Positions 10,446 through 20,870 of a DNA stretch of 64,000 nt are shown piece by piece. Origin of the DNA: Hyposmocoma kahamanoa (lineage: Eukaryota > Arthropoda > Insecta > Lepidoptera > Cosmopterigidae). Each line of letters starts with the position of its first letter. Positions within the stretch are counted from its first letter, which is position 1. Below the pieces are notes generated by a model. That model saw only the letters and a program-made list of their open reading frames with translations. It had not been told where the DNA came from and searched no databases. The stretch lies in NCBI RefSeq assembly GCF_003589595.1, contig NW_020653750.1, positions 6,835,474-6,899,473 on the forward strand, given 5' to 3'. A program made the position numbers and the translations under genes.

Positions 10446-10922
10446 TCAGTACAGAGAACAAAAAAAACCGACCTCAAAAGTACGTGGAATTACATCCATT
10501 TGCCAAGATTTTTGAAATCGGTTACCGGAAAGTGCGCAAACCCGGATTCATCGAACTAGGGGGTTCGCCACTATACGGAACTTGACACAGGAGATAATAA
10601 AAATCGGTTCTCACTACTTAAAGTATATTGAGAGAGAAAAACGCCTTGAATTAGAGAATAGCAAAATCAACCATTAAAATAATTGCTCCTTATAATAAAA
10701 TTTAGGTGCTATTTATAAAAATGAATCTACATGCGTGAACAGCCACTCTTAGAGGTGGATGATTTTCTTCAAAATTGAATGGGACCACTATGGAGGTACC
10801 CTCTTTCCTACAAAAAAGAATCCTAAAAATCGGTGCACAAATACCGGAGTTATCGCGTAACATACAAAAAAAAATATACAGTCGAATTGAGAACCTCCTC
10901 CTTTTTTGAAGTCGGTTAAAAA
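10446..10922 (-). repeat. Family B interspersed repeat, near full length
   Basis: About 0.48 kb. Both ends carry short inverted motifs: AACCGACCTCAAAA on the left and the reverse complement of TTAACCGACTTCAAAA on the right, next to a GGAGGAGGTTCTC block. The outer left end includes the palindromic tip CAGTACAGAG seen in other copies. Inside are conserved phrases such as TGCCAAG-TTTT-GAAATCGGTTA and ACAAAAAAGAATC. No protein is encoded. It could be a MITE or a Helitron-like element; I could not decide. Confidence 0.7.
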
Positions 10923-11814
10923 TCAAAACAAGTCCTTAATTGATTTATTCAAATCAAAAAAGTCCGTACGAGAAAATACCAGCAGCAACATTAACCTACC
11001 AACTACCAGCAAGATAAAATTGTTTTTTGTTTTAATGATTGAACTTAAAGTAACCAAGATTAAAATTAAAAATTAAATTTAATAAAGCAAGAACAAAAAA
11101 GGTCTAACGATATAAGCCACTTTATTATTGTTTACATTGCGTCAGAACGCTTTTAAACTGCTGAAAATACGCGTTTTCAGAATGTTAATGAGGGAGATTA
11201 GGCAGCCTTGGAAACAGCTCGTAATATCAAGTTTTGCTTGTTGACTTACACACAACTAGCAAAACTTGAATATAAATCCAAGTTAGTAGGAGGTATTGCG
11301 AGCAACATGTCTTGCATTGTGATTTTTGCCAATGATATCTGTTTATAAGTATTTTTATTACAGAAATGTAACGCTGTAAGGCGAGACGAAGTAGGTACGT
11401 GGTTTATTATTATGGCATCATATGCAGAGGTACAAGATGGTCTACGGCTACACTGCTACGAAAAGAGCTACGAGACCGTACTACGTACGTGGTACTGCAA
11501 TTGCCATGGATGGACAAGTGTATCGCTTACAATTAGGTTCACGACTCGTATCTTCCGTCACTTGTTATCGTAAAAAAAGAGTATAAGAATAAATATTGCA
11601 AGTAGCAATTAATTTACCAACTGTAGGTCTCTTAGAAGAAAAGTTTTGTAATTGCAAGTATAAATATAATAAATATTGTTTCTCGTTTGTTGCCGTTTAC
11701 GGTTGATCATTCTTGGATTTTAGAGGGAGATATTATGCACTCTGTGTCTATCACATAAAATTTTGGTAAATATGCTATGCCTTTTGTGATCTCTGGTTAT
11801 CGTAATTTTTTTTT
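10923..11814. other. AT-rich non-coding stretch
   Basis: No frame of note. Nothing recognised between the family B copy and the following SINE. Confidence 0.45.
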
Positions 11815-12008
11815 GTACACACACTCATAGCCCCGCAATAGGCCAAGTCTGTATTGCGGGTTGGACACATAGACAACCACAAATTATGCCCAAACTCACA
11901 AGACAATTAAATGAAGGCCATATAATTATTTATCTGGGCCCGGGAGTCGAACCCAGGACCTCTGCGTAGCGCACCATCATGGTAACGGTTCGGCCCCGGA
12001 GGTAGTTC
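11815..12008 (-). mobile_element. SINE family A, diverged copy
   Basis: The tRNA-like head is at the right (box B complement GGGAGTCGAACCC near 11942, box A region near 11985-12000) and the body with CCACAAATTA and CCCAAACTCACAAG lies to the left. It differs at many positions from the copy at 22.2 kb and is old. Confidence 0.7.
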
Positions 12009-12289
12009 AATAAGATAATAATTATTAAGATAATAAGGTCTAAGGTTAGTGGACCATACAGGTACTTTTAATTTGAGAAGTAGTTTGTATATATTGGGAA
12101 AAGTACAATGAGTGTATTTTCATATTGTGCCTTATAAGTCACAAAATAGTTATTATTTCTGCATTATACTTGATTAGGTCAATTTAGAAACATACTTCGA
12201 CCGTTACGTGGTAGCAAAAAAAAACTTTAGCAAACTATCAATACAAAATATTTGAAAGTATTTTATTTGCATGCACACTCCAAACCCCA

Positions 12290-12660
12290 AGCATCCGTGA
12301 ATAAATACTAAAGAGCTCCCCGAGCCTTTTTCGAGACGGTTCTCACTTATTCTTCGGGGTTATTCGCCGACGGAGGCCGCACCGAGCTCATCATTTGCAT
12401 CCAAATAGCTCCTATAAATTCGCAACCCGAATTTTCACCATTCCCCCGTTCCTTGGGAGCAATTAAATACTTTTTTCTCGCGGTTCACGCCGCGTGCTCG
12501 ATTTTCCGGCGTGAATAAATTCAAGCCAGATTGCAGTCGCAGCCAGCTTCATTAGTTAAAATAATTTCGACACGACGGTACAGTTTTCATAGCGAAGTGC
12601 GATGTGTGAATACGGCAGATTTTTGCTGTGATAATTTTTATTTAAAATAAAAACTTCATA
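12290..12660. other. Balanced-composition island, no repeat match
   Basis: Bases 12300-12610 have higher GC than the flanks, contain no repeat family found elsewhere in the window and no ORF. Such an island between transposons could be a conserved non-coding element or a first exon with promoter. This is inference only. Confidence 0.25.
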
Positions 12661-12715
12661 TTAAAAATCTATTTAATGTTCATCCGTTTCGTTTGTGATA
12701 TGTTACAGCCAATTT

Positions 12716-12960
12716 TATTAATCGACTTCAAAAAAGGAGGAGGTTCTCAATACGACTGTACTTTTTTTTTGTATGTATGTTACGCGTTTACTCCGGGTAT
12801 TTGTGAACAGATTTGATGATTCTTTTTTTGTTGGAAAGATTGTTGGGTACCTCTTTGTTGGTCCAATTAAAATTTGAAGAAAATATTCCACCTCTACGGG
12901 TGGTAAACTAGGGATGAATCAGGTTTCGCGCACTTTCGGATAATCGATTTCAATAAAATT
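12716..12960 (+). repeat. Family B fragment
   Basis: Starts with ATCGACTTCAAAAAAGGAGG and continues through the TTACTCCGG and TTCTTTTTTTGTTGGAAAGA blocks, then fades after a GGATGAATC block. It is 3'-incomplete relative to the copy at 25 kb. Confidence 0.65.
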
Positions 12961-13724
12961 TGGCAAATAGATGTAATTCTTCAAACTTTTACAAATTTTA
13001 AAATTATACGAGTAATTTGTACGTTTGATTTTTTGTAACTTACATACAGTGTTAACAGTTTCATTTTCACTCAAAATACATTTCAAAAGCTGTATAACAG
13101 AAGTTGGTTTATATTGATAGGTGGAATCGCTCATAATAAAAAAACGGTAATCGGTCGATGTTTTCTTTATTTAGTGAGACAAAATGCACCTTGCATCTTG
13201 TGCGTAAATTCTACAAATAGTTCCATTATTATTTATTTATTTTATAAGTGACAATATCAGCTTATTATTGCGAAGTTACATTTAAATTATTTAAAAATAG
13301 AACAAATCCAATCAAGTTATCCTCAAATAACACAAGAGAGACATATGTGCTCATCAAATACTATTATGAGCTGTGCACACACTAAATACATTATATCGTA
13401 CATACTCCACATAATAATATATAAAATAATATTATACTTTTATGAACTACAATATACAACTATAATACGTGATAATGCACATATACATTATTATATACAT
13501 AAAAATTGTCTTAATAATATTATAAGATGATAATAAAATAGAATATTTGGGGGCTTATTCCACTAGTCCCTACCAGCTGTCCTCTCTGGTGGGGACAAGT
13601 GAATTCTTTTTCCGCTCTTCCCTACCACATCGTCATTGGTTGATATGTATAGTATTTAACGAAATTAACATTTTTTTTTAATTTAAGCAGATAATATTTC
13701 ATTGAAATGAATAATAATAATACT
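12961..13724. other. AT-rich non-coding stretch
   Basis: Bases 13370-13530 are extremely AT-rich with many TATA/ATAATA runs. No gene is seen. Confidence 0.45.
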
Positions 13725-13919
13725 TACGCATACACTCAACATAACCCCGCACTAAGGAAACCCTGTGTCTCGGGTGCCATGGACACACACATAGACAACC
13801 ACAAATTACACCCAAACTCACGAGAGAAATAAATGTAGGCCATACAAATATTTCTCCCGGCCCGGGAATAAACCTGGGACCTCTGCGTGGCAGTCCCGGC
13901 ATGGTAACCGTTCGGCGGA
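13725..13919 (-). mobile_element. SINE family A
   Basis: A good copy in reverse: head at 13919 to about 13850, body to 13725. The sequence follows the 22.2-kb copy closely, but box B is changed (GGTTTATTCC instead of GGTTCGATTCC), so internal Pol III transcription is probably weakened. Confidence 0.8.
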
Positions 13920-13979
13920 ATATAATAGCTACTAACAAATTTTGTAAGCATTGCGTTTGTGGGGTGAAACGGTACATGA

Positions 13980-14500
13980 AATTTTAATTCAACAAAAATC
14001 TACAGCCCAACAGAACCCTCTTTTTGCTACTGTCTGTATGGTAATTCATCAAAGTGTCGGCAATCGAATTATTTTTCGCCCACGATTTGTTGTTGCGGCG
14101 TATCTAAGTTTGTTCCGTGAAACAGGTTCAATGGCGTGTAAATGATAAGCGTTAATGTTATAGGTACTTAATGTTGCCGAGTTTAAAATAATACAACGGA
14201 TATTTAATGTCTATATTTGCTTTCAAATTCACGTGAACACGTGTATTTACTTACAGTATACATATAGATATGTTATAGTTAAACTAAAGTAGATAATTGT
14301 TAATACAAAGATAGAAAATTAAGATTAACGATTTTTTGCAGTATTATTATATTATATACATATGTATTGTATTAACAGTTATAACAAACTTTTGTCGCAA
14401 TTTCACAAAAATAATTGAATATCATATATATATTCATTTAATAGCATAAAATTGTAAAGTAGATAATAAAAAATATATATCGAGTTCTTAGGTTTTCGCG
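13980..14500. other. AT-rich non-coding stretch
   Basis: Nothing recognised. Many short TATA-like runs occur between 14220 and 14480. Confidence 0.45.
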
Positions 14501-14506
14501 AGTGTT

Positions 14507-14615
14507 ACACATAGGAAATGAAACTATTTTTCCGGATTTAAATCGCGTATATTTGTTTTTTCAAACAAACCGACGTTTCGTGCCCTTTTACAGGTCCCAT
14601 GGTCACGGTTGACGG
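14507..14615 (+). repeat. Family D repeat
   Basis: Contains an ACTATTTTTCCGGATTT block, a 21-base interruption, then CAAACAAACCGACGTTTCG and a GGTCACGG block. The interruption is nearly identical to the one in the left arm of the palindrome at 63.6 kb, so the two copies share ancestry. Function unknown. Confidence 0.6.
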
Positions 14616-14794
14616 ATAAAAATCGTTAATAAATATGTAATAAAAATATTTTATTGCGTAAAAAAATAGTTTGTATGAAAGAAAAACTTTCACAGATTTC
14701 TCGCAGCAACGTTACATAGCAAGAAAGTCGTTAAAACCAAAAACAAAGATCTGCAAAAAGCTTATAGAGAAATTCGTAAGATCATTGAATAGCG

Positions 14795-14890
14795 AGGTCG
14801 CTGGTTCAAATCCAGCCGGATTGAAGGAATTTTTCTTTATGTTCAATCTATGTCTTAATAATTATAACAACTAGCGGAGTAATTTCAAAA
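14795..14890 (+). mobile_element. SINE family F fragment
   Basis: The box B-like GGTTCAAATCC is followed by the family tail with AATAATTATAACAACTAG. The head upstream of box B is poorly preserved. Confidence 0.6.
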
Positions 14891-14999
14891 AAATAATTTA
14901 TTATCATGGTGGCAAAATATCGTGGTATTCATTATACTTAGTATTACAAGACTATTCATTAACACAACACATATAATATTTTAAATAAAATAATTACCC

Positions 15000-15090
15000 A
15001 CCGGTAGCAGTTGCCAGTGCCACTTTTTTTTGCACTCATTTGCATACCACCAGGCGCACGACTTGTGCGTCCCGTCACTTAATACCATAG
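15000..15090 (+). repeat. Family C 3' fragment
   Basis: Only the last part of the family remains: ACCACCAGGCGCACGACTTG, CGTCCCGTCACTTAATACCA and a short A-rich end. Confidence 0.6.
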
Positions 15091-15579
15091 AAACAAATAT
15101 AAATTAATGCAGAAAGTTTATTAAAATCGCTTCGATGGACAACGGTCACATTTATCTATATTTCGTAATTGTAGCGCATGATCGTCTCTTGGCAACAATT
15201 TCAATGTACATACCTACATAATAATACAATGGTGCTTAATGTCATAAGTGTACCGCTTTCGTACTTGCGGCCTACAGATACACGTACCTACATAATCTTT
15301 ATTCTCTCTAAACCCTTCGTGTGTCATCGCAAGTGTGAAACCACTAAATAGTAAATATAACCCAGATGTCGTGTTAATCTCGTTCCACATGAGTAAATTA
15401 CAAGATCGTGCGACATAGGTGCTGGACCTCAGCCAAATGGTTGGTCACGTCGCCGACCGCGATTCACGACCGATAATTTATTTCAACTTTGACGACGTCG
15501 AATTAGGCGATCTTATTTTTGAGAAAAGACGTGAATTTTTTCTTCGAATACCTAATATAGAGAAGTAAATTAACGAAAA

Positions 15580-15935
15580 TGAGACGTGGACGTTCGCACT
15601 GAGAATGAGAGTTGCACAAAGAGGCATGGAGTCATATTCGGCATCAAACTTAAAGACCGAGTCGAAGTCCGAATTCCGAAATCCGAAAACGAACTAAGCT
15701 CCAGTACTGGAGATGGAATAACGAACTTGAAATGGAGCTGCAGGACTTACTGCGAGATGCGGCGAAGACAGGTGGAGTAAAGTGATAACCGAATAGTTGC
15801 CAAAAACGGTCATAGAAACGTCAATGTCCTGTAGCAAGACGGGTGGACAACACGGTTAAAGTTGCGGGCCGTAGACGGGTAAGACCAGTACAGAATTTTG
15901 GTGGATGGCACAAACTACGGGAAGCCCTTACCCAG
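15580..15935 (+). pseudogene. RTE-clade LINE, ORF C-terminal relic
   Basis: Read across several frames this matches the C-terminal region of RTE-type reverse transcriptases: a VAQRGME-like block, GIKLKDRV at about 15633-15660, a KLKW/AGHI-like block, then a RWVRPVQ-like block and an end resembling the RTE terminus. At least three frame changes and stops break it. It directly abuts another LINE end at 15937. It has no activity left. Confidence 0.55.
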
Positions 15936-16035
15936 CTGTTTTTTATTATAAAATATAACTGCGGATTCGACCTGCATCTTGCCTGATGGAAAGTGATGAA
16001 AGAACATGCACACGTAAATAGCGCCTATTCACTGT

Positions 16036-16051
16036 CGCCTAAGAAAGGCCT
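16036..16051. repeat. Target-site duplication, left copy
   Basis: CGCCTAAGAAAGGCCT, identical to 16475-16490. The last T may belong to the adjacent T-run (the minus-strand poly(A) of the insert). Confidence 0.85.
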
Positions 16052-16474
16052 TTTTTTGCGTGGGGAAATCCTCCTAGGATACCTCTCCGCCGCAGGGGCA
16101 GCGGAAGGTTATTCATAGGACTTCTACCGGCTAAAACCCCACGGTGGCCTTCTCGGGTGCTCTAGTGGGAAGGATCCGGGATCGACTTTGCGCACCGGAA
16201 CCCCCCCAGCACCTAGGAGGAGCTACGTCCTCCCCCTCCTCTCCTCACGACGAAGCGGGCCACACCGCCCCGTCGTCCTCCTCGCGGCTGCCTAACTTAC
16301 TGGCGAATGAAGCCCCCGCTCCGATCGCCCGCAGCCGCGAAGGTACGCCGCCGCCGAGCGGGATCGGCCCTCTCCCGATTACGCTCGGCGACCTCGTTCT
16401 GAAGCATCACCGCTTCACAGAAGGAGACCACTGCCTCATGGGACTTTTGATCCGCCAACATAGCCGCTACTATG
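16052..16474 (-). mobile_element. R1-clade LINE 3' fragment inserted in another LINE
   Basis: GC-rich 423-bp insert. On the minus strand it begins inside a coding region, continues through a GC-rich 3' UTR and ends in an A-run at 16057-16052. Flanking 16-bp direct repeats and the 5' truncation show target-primed reverse transcription. The GC content contrasts strongly with the surrounding DNA. Confidence 0.8.
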
Positions 16475-16475
16475 C
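16297..16475 (-). pseudogene. C-terminal end of an R1-clade LINE ORF2
   Basis: About 59 codons ending in TAA at 16299-16297. The reading shows SFCEAVMLQNEVAERNRER followed by an Arg-rich tail, which resembles the C-termini of R1-clade insect LINE polymerases. The clade call is from memory of the family. The opposite-strand frame of 158 codons over the same bases is a by-product. Confidence 0.6.
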
Positions 16476-16490
16476 GCCTAAGAAAGGCCT
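16475..16490. repeat. Target-site duplication, right copy
   Basis: Exact match to 16036-16051; the host LINE resumes immediately with AAGTTATGGCG. Confidence 0.85.
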
Positions 16491-16759
16491 AAGTTATGGC
16501 GTTCAGGGAATAAGTTTGCAGGCATGGAATTCCACTCCATCCAGCCGTTGCAGTATAAATGTGGGATCCTTGGAATATCCACTACATAAGGTGCAACCAA
16601 AGCCTACCTTTAGTCCCTAGGTCATGGAAAGGGGAAGGCGGAATTAAAACGTGCATGCTGTGGTTGAAGTCGGCCTGTGGATGAATGAACGAATGAACAG
16701 TGTGTTCGTAAGTGTTGGTTTAAAGGTTTAACTAAATGTCTTAACACCAGTAGACTATA

Positions 16760-16815
16760 AATTATTATTATAATTATGAATACAAAGATCGAACACTAGA
16801 AAAAAAAAACACATC
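16760..16815 (-). mobile_element. SINE family F tail fragment
   Basis: Contains the diagnostic AATACAAAGATCGAACACTA followed by an A-run. The head is not recognisable. Confidence 0.5.
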
Positions 16816-16925
16816 CCAAATCTTCTCGCGACCCGACGAAACGTGACTCACCGGTTCAACCGTGTCATATGTAACATCCGCTTCTGGTCTATAGAATTAG
16901 TATACGTTTAGGACGATGATTTGAT

Positions 16926-17284
16926 TTAACATTTGTCGCGTATCACTGGGTCGCGTGGCGTTTGAAACATGTGATTGCGCCTCTCACATTGTTTACTGTT
17001 ATTATTAATTTTGTTTATTGGTATGTAAATATCAGCGAAAACGTCATAACCTGATAGAATATACCCAATGCAATCAAGATAGCAATGCCGTCGCATCCTA
17101 TAACGACCTCTGTGGTCAACGGTTTGCACTGTGGGCTCTGTATGAAATCCCCGGAAGTACCAATTTGGGAAATAAACTTTTCTAACTTGGTTCTTGTCTG
17201 AGCTTACTGAAAGTGTCCCAGAGTAAATTCCGTCGCTCAGGTACTCATAGTACAAGGAATTCCCTTGTTTGAGATTAGGTTATT
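16926..17284 (-). CDS. Unrecognised protein-like frame, possible orphan exon
   Basis: The frame is open from a TAA near 17287 to the stop at 16926, about 119 codons, with no ATG until well inside it; the apparent start at 17255 is TTG. Unlike the random AT-driven frames around it, the middle reads like a folded protein: KVYFPNWYFRGF, then DHRGRYRMRRHCYLDC and SGYDVFADIYIP. I do not recognise the family. Candidate splice donors lie near the end (a CAGTAAAC at about 17005 and AATGTGAGA at about 16995), but no convincing polypyrimidine acceptor is visible. It could be one exon of a host gene, a transposon fragment or chance. Confidence 0.25.
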
Positions 17285-17395
17285 GGCGTGGCTGTCTGGC
17301 TAATAAATATTATTACATCAATTATTATTACACAGTGGACGCAATATGTCGAAACGGTCATCTTAACGGAGATGACAAATGCTAAATTTAAGTAT

Positions 17396-17612
17396 AAAAG
17401 TGGTTACATATGGCGACTTTTAGCAGCGATGCAAACGTGATGCCAGCGCGCGACTGTATCGATACAAACGCGCTACTGCATCGATACAAACGCACAACTG
17501 CATCGATACAAACGCGCGATTGCATTGCTACACTTGGAATTTATATGCGATTGCATCGATGCATCGCGCGTTTGTTTCAACTCAATCGCGTGTTCTAGTG
17601 TAAACACCACTC
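17396..17612. repeat. 22-bp tandem repeat inside a likely MITE
   Basis: GATACAAACG starts at 17461, 17483 and 17505, giving an exact 22-bp period with ATCGAT-containing units; a fourth, diverged unit follows. A reverse-oriented copy lies at about 17547-17575. The outer edges AGTGGT-TACA (17399) and the complement of AGTGGTGTTTACAC (near 17612) look like terminal inverted repeats, so the array may be the core of a MITE. Confidence 0.55.
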
Positions 17613-18090
17613 TAAGACGGCCATTTTGTTTTTTGAAAACTGACCACGGAGAATCGTATAACGTTATGTAGTATAATGTGTGATATATTTAGTATATTTG
17701 GAAGATGAGGAATCATTAGAACACGAAAGTAATATAATATTATGGAGAAAAGTGTTTTGTACAAAATTCGTACTATCGAAGTACTGATACCGCTCCATTT
17801 GGGGCACAGTTTGCAAATAAATTGTTAACCACTATTGACATAACATCCGAAAACAATTCAGCTCTGTAAAGTCGGCTGCCATATGACGTACAATGATAAA
17901 AATATTCTGTGAGAAACTACGCCATAGACACCGCTAGAGTGTGACGTCATTCAACACTCTTAGAAAATCATAGGACACCGTGGTTCTATAGGTAATTTTT
18001 TTAGCAAATAATTGTGCTGAGTGTTTTTAACGTTATGTAATTAAATAATTTACAAAATTTCATGGCGTAATTAAATTTATAATAATAGTA
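17613..18090. other. Non-coding stretch
   Basis: No frame or repeat recognised. Confidence 0.4.
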
Positions 18091-18301
18091 ACGCACACAT
18101 TTATAGCTTCGCAATCCACAAAACTCTGTACCGCGTATACCATGGACACACACATAGGCAACCACAAATTACCTATATCCAAACTCACGGGAGAAATAAA
18201 TGTAGGCCATACAAATATTTCCGGGCCGGGACCCAGGAATCGAATCCGTGGCCTTTGTGTGAGAGACCACTATGGCAATCGTTCGACCATGGAGGCAGTT
18301 A
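18091..18301 (-). mobile_element. SINE family A, diverged copy
   Basis: Head at right, body at left. Box B complement (GGAATCGAATCC) is present near 18236. It has small insertions in the body compared with the 22.2-kb copy. Confidence 0.75.
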
Positions 18302-18419
18302 TTTTAAATTTTCCAAGAGATAAAAGTGAATAAAGGGAAAAAGATTGTTTACTTCCGCGGCATAAAGATTGCCGCTTTTTGTTTTTAGTCAATTGACATG
18401 AATATGCTGCAAATAAATC

Positions 18420-18497
18420 GGCCCGGGAATCGAACCCGGGATCTCTGCGTGGCAGTCCAGCATGGTAACCGTTCAGGCACGGCCACAGAGGCAGTTA
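18420..18497 (-). mobile_element. SINE family A, tRNA-like head only
   Basis: Only the head survives: box B complement GGGAATCGAACCC at the left, box A region at about 18465-18485. It lies 120 bases from another family A copy in the same orientation. Confidence 0.7.
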
Positions 18498-18829
18498 GTA
18501 TAACAATTAGCCTTAGTTGGCTGCAATATCATTTATTTTTCGGAACCTTTACTATTTTACATACAATATCATCACGCTTGTCGTCCACTGAGGTAGGCAG
18601 AGATTATGAATCTCCTCCTGCTACGCTCCTGACAAACTTCCTTCGCTCCTCCACACCCGTCAATCTCTTCATACGTGCCCGTTTATTCTAGGTACTTTTA
18701 ACCCCGCCCTTTTTAAGGACATCTCCAATATGATTGAGATGTGTATACCGAGATCTACCTATTTTCATATTTTAATGCGTATTTTCCTATTTTAATTTAA
18801 ACTATTACCATTTTAAAATAAGAAACGTA

Positions 18830-19560
18830 TGGTAACTCCGTACAAAGTAACAGCGTCGCATTATGTGTGCGAGGCCACTGCGCGCCGTGTGCGCCGTGTG
18901 CGTACGCACACTTTCGCATAATAATGAAAGTGTTAAGGTGGATTCACAATGCACAAATTCTGGCAATATGTTGCCGCAATTTATCGCATGGCGCGATATT
19001 GCTTTGGGTTGACCAATAAGGAGCTGCAACATTTTAACGCGCGATGCAATTTAAAGGGCTTGTTTCAGGCAAGCTTTTTATCGCAAGCGGCAATACGTGC
19101 GCTAACGAAGTGTCACTGTCGTCTGTGTGGCGGGATACTATTTTTCGTTATAATTAAATTAAAGAAGTGTTTTATGTGGATGGAATTTTAAGTTTCTTAA
19201 GTGGATTTAGCAGATTCTAAATTCTAATAAAATTAGATATACTTATTCAATAATAAGTAACAAAAACGTTATATTACTAATCTATAAACACACCAACGAA
19301 ACCACATGGTCTGTAAACAAAACTCACAAACGTCAGAAATACGAGGACTCTCAACAACTATTGTGCATTCGCGATTGCCACCGCAATGCCTTTTTTGCCG
19401 CAATTTATTGTGCTTCATTTCTGTATTCTGAATCCACCTTTATGCAACGTAAGTGCATCGCGAAGAGATTATGCGAATGTGTGCGTCCGTACACGGCGCG
19501 CGGCGGGCCCGCAGACATACAAGCCGAGCTTCTACGTTTGTATGGAGTTATCATACTTGT
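18830..19560. mobile_element. Foldback MITE split by another MITE
   Basis: Left arm (about 18830-18925) and right arm (about 19458-19560) are imperfect reverse complements. The outermost parts are ATGGTAACTCCGTACAAA against GTATGGAGTTATCAT; inner parts share CGCGCGCCGTG and ACACA-TTCGCATAAT. Removing the insert at 18936-19439 and one TTA leaves a roughly 225-bp hairpin element. Confidence 0.6.
18936..19439. mobile_element. Harbinger-like MITE with TTA duplication
   Basis: 504 bp with ends AGGTGGATTCA and TGAATCCACCT. TTA flanks both sides (18933-18935 and 19440-19442), the target duplication typical of PIF/Harbinger elements. Sub-terminal GCAATTTAT and TTGCCGCAA motifs are also mirrored. No transposase. 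It is younger than the foldback it interrupts. Confidence 0.75.
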
Positions 19561-20361
19561 CATAATATATACTACTAATATACTATGCTATTATCTTTGA
19601 AACTGAAGAACATGGGTGATATTTGTTCAGAAGTTTTATTAGGGTAATGGTTACCCTCCTTATGCCTTGTGTTAATAATGCTGCTGTCAAAGCTACATGA
19701 TATGGGTCGGTAGGGTTCGCGAGGCATTCGGTCCTTAGTGCTTCACGTGAGAATCAATAGCTTTTTTATTGTATTGGTAATGTTGATCATAGGTAACCAT
19801 TTTGTTTTATCGCAACTATATGATATTTATTGCTATTAGATTTCCTTAGTTACACCGAAGATTTGATGATATCTACTTATAAGTATATTTATAAAATAAA
19901 TTTCGAAATTTTTTGCGAATACGAATTACGTCACTTAGTACGTCGTATAGAACAGAGGAAATTATTAGATACATCTAGGTATAGGGGATATAAAATAAAT
20001 TAATAGGTGAATATGGCGTCATCACCTTTATTATGGGTATTTTTAAATTGTAACGATAGTTATAGTGGGGATAGTGGGGTATAAATACCAATTGTTCTGA
20101 GCGTGCTTATTCTTAGGGCGTGTGTCGAACAATCAACAATCACTAAGAATGCCTCGTAGAGAGGAGAAACACGTGTCGCGTATATTTTTGGTGATGGTAT
20201 TTGTTACCGTGGTAACGTTATAATATTTATTATTATTTTATTCCGAAGGGAGGCTGGGAAAATAAGCTACATGAATAAATATTCAATACAACCGCGTTTA
20301 TTTTGTACGATTTTACCTTCACTGAATTCACGGGTGGTAAATCACTGTACTTCCATTTTAA
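19561..20361. other. Non-coding stretch
   Basis: AT-rich; nothing recognised. Confidence 0.4.
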
Positions 20362-20870
20362 ATCGACTTTAAAAAAGTAGGAGGTTCTCAATTCGACTAT
20401 GTTTTTTGTGTTTGTTACGCGATTACTCCGATATTTATCTACAACTGCCTCCGTGGCCGAACGGTTACCATGCCGGACTGCCACGCAGAGAAATAGTTGT
20501 GTGGCCTACATTTAATTATCTCGTGAGTTTGGGTGTAATTTGTGGTTGTTAATGTGTGTGTACATGGCACCCGCGACACAGGTTTTCCCTGGTGTTGGAC
20601 TATGTTGAGTGTGTGCGTTATTTATTTATCTATTATTTATTTGTGAACCGATTTCGATAATACTTTTTTGTTAGAAAGGGATATCACTACCTGAGTAGTG
20701 GTCCAATTCAAATTTAAAGAAAATATTGCACCCCTAAGAGTAGCAAATTAGCGGATGAATCCGGTTTATTGGATTTCACCCACTTTCCGCTAACCGATTT
20801 TAATAAAACTTGGCAAATTTACTTAATTCTGCAAACTTTTGAGGTCGGTTTTTGTTAACATGAATTTTCG
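20362..20870 (+). repeat. Family B copy carrying a SINE
   Basis: Begins with ATCGACTTTAAAAAAGTAGG, is interrupted by a family A SINE (20443-20620), then resumes with GTGAACCGATTTCGATAA and ends in TTTTGAGGTCGGTTTTTGTT. The family B copy is therefore older than the SINE. Confidence 0.75.
20443..20622 (+). mobile_element. SINE family A lacking box B
   Basis: Box A (TGGCCGAACGG) is intact at about 20455, but the bases from the anticodon-like region through box B are deleted. The body continues to GTGTGCGTTA. TATTTATCTA at 20432-20441 recurs at 20623-20632, a 10-bp target duplication. The copy either inserted already deleted or lost box B later. Confidence 0.75.

Larger units (their letters stand above)
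15937..16660 (-). mobile_element. Jockey/CR1-like LINE 3' end, interrupted
   Basis: Two pieces, 15937-16051 and 16475-16660, form one 5'-truncated LINE 3' end on the minus strand. The reverse reading gives VVDIP, a WNSMPANLFPERHN motif and a 3' UTR with CACTTTCCATCAGGCAAG before an A-rich end. It is the same family as the relic at 35.2-37.7 kb. An R1-clade fragment sits inside it, so this copy is the older of the two. Confidence 0.75.

Noticed and set aside
16144..16620. 158-codon plus-strand frame rich in Pro, Ser and Arg
   Set aside because: It runs antisense across the R1-clade insert and its target LINE; the minus strand explains the sequence, including the duplication.
17448..17540. CRISPR-like short repeats
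   Set aside because: 22-bp units are directly tandem with no spacers.
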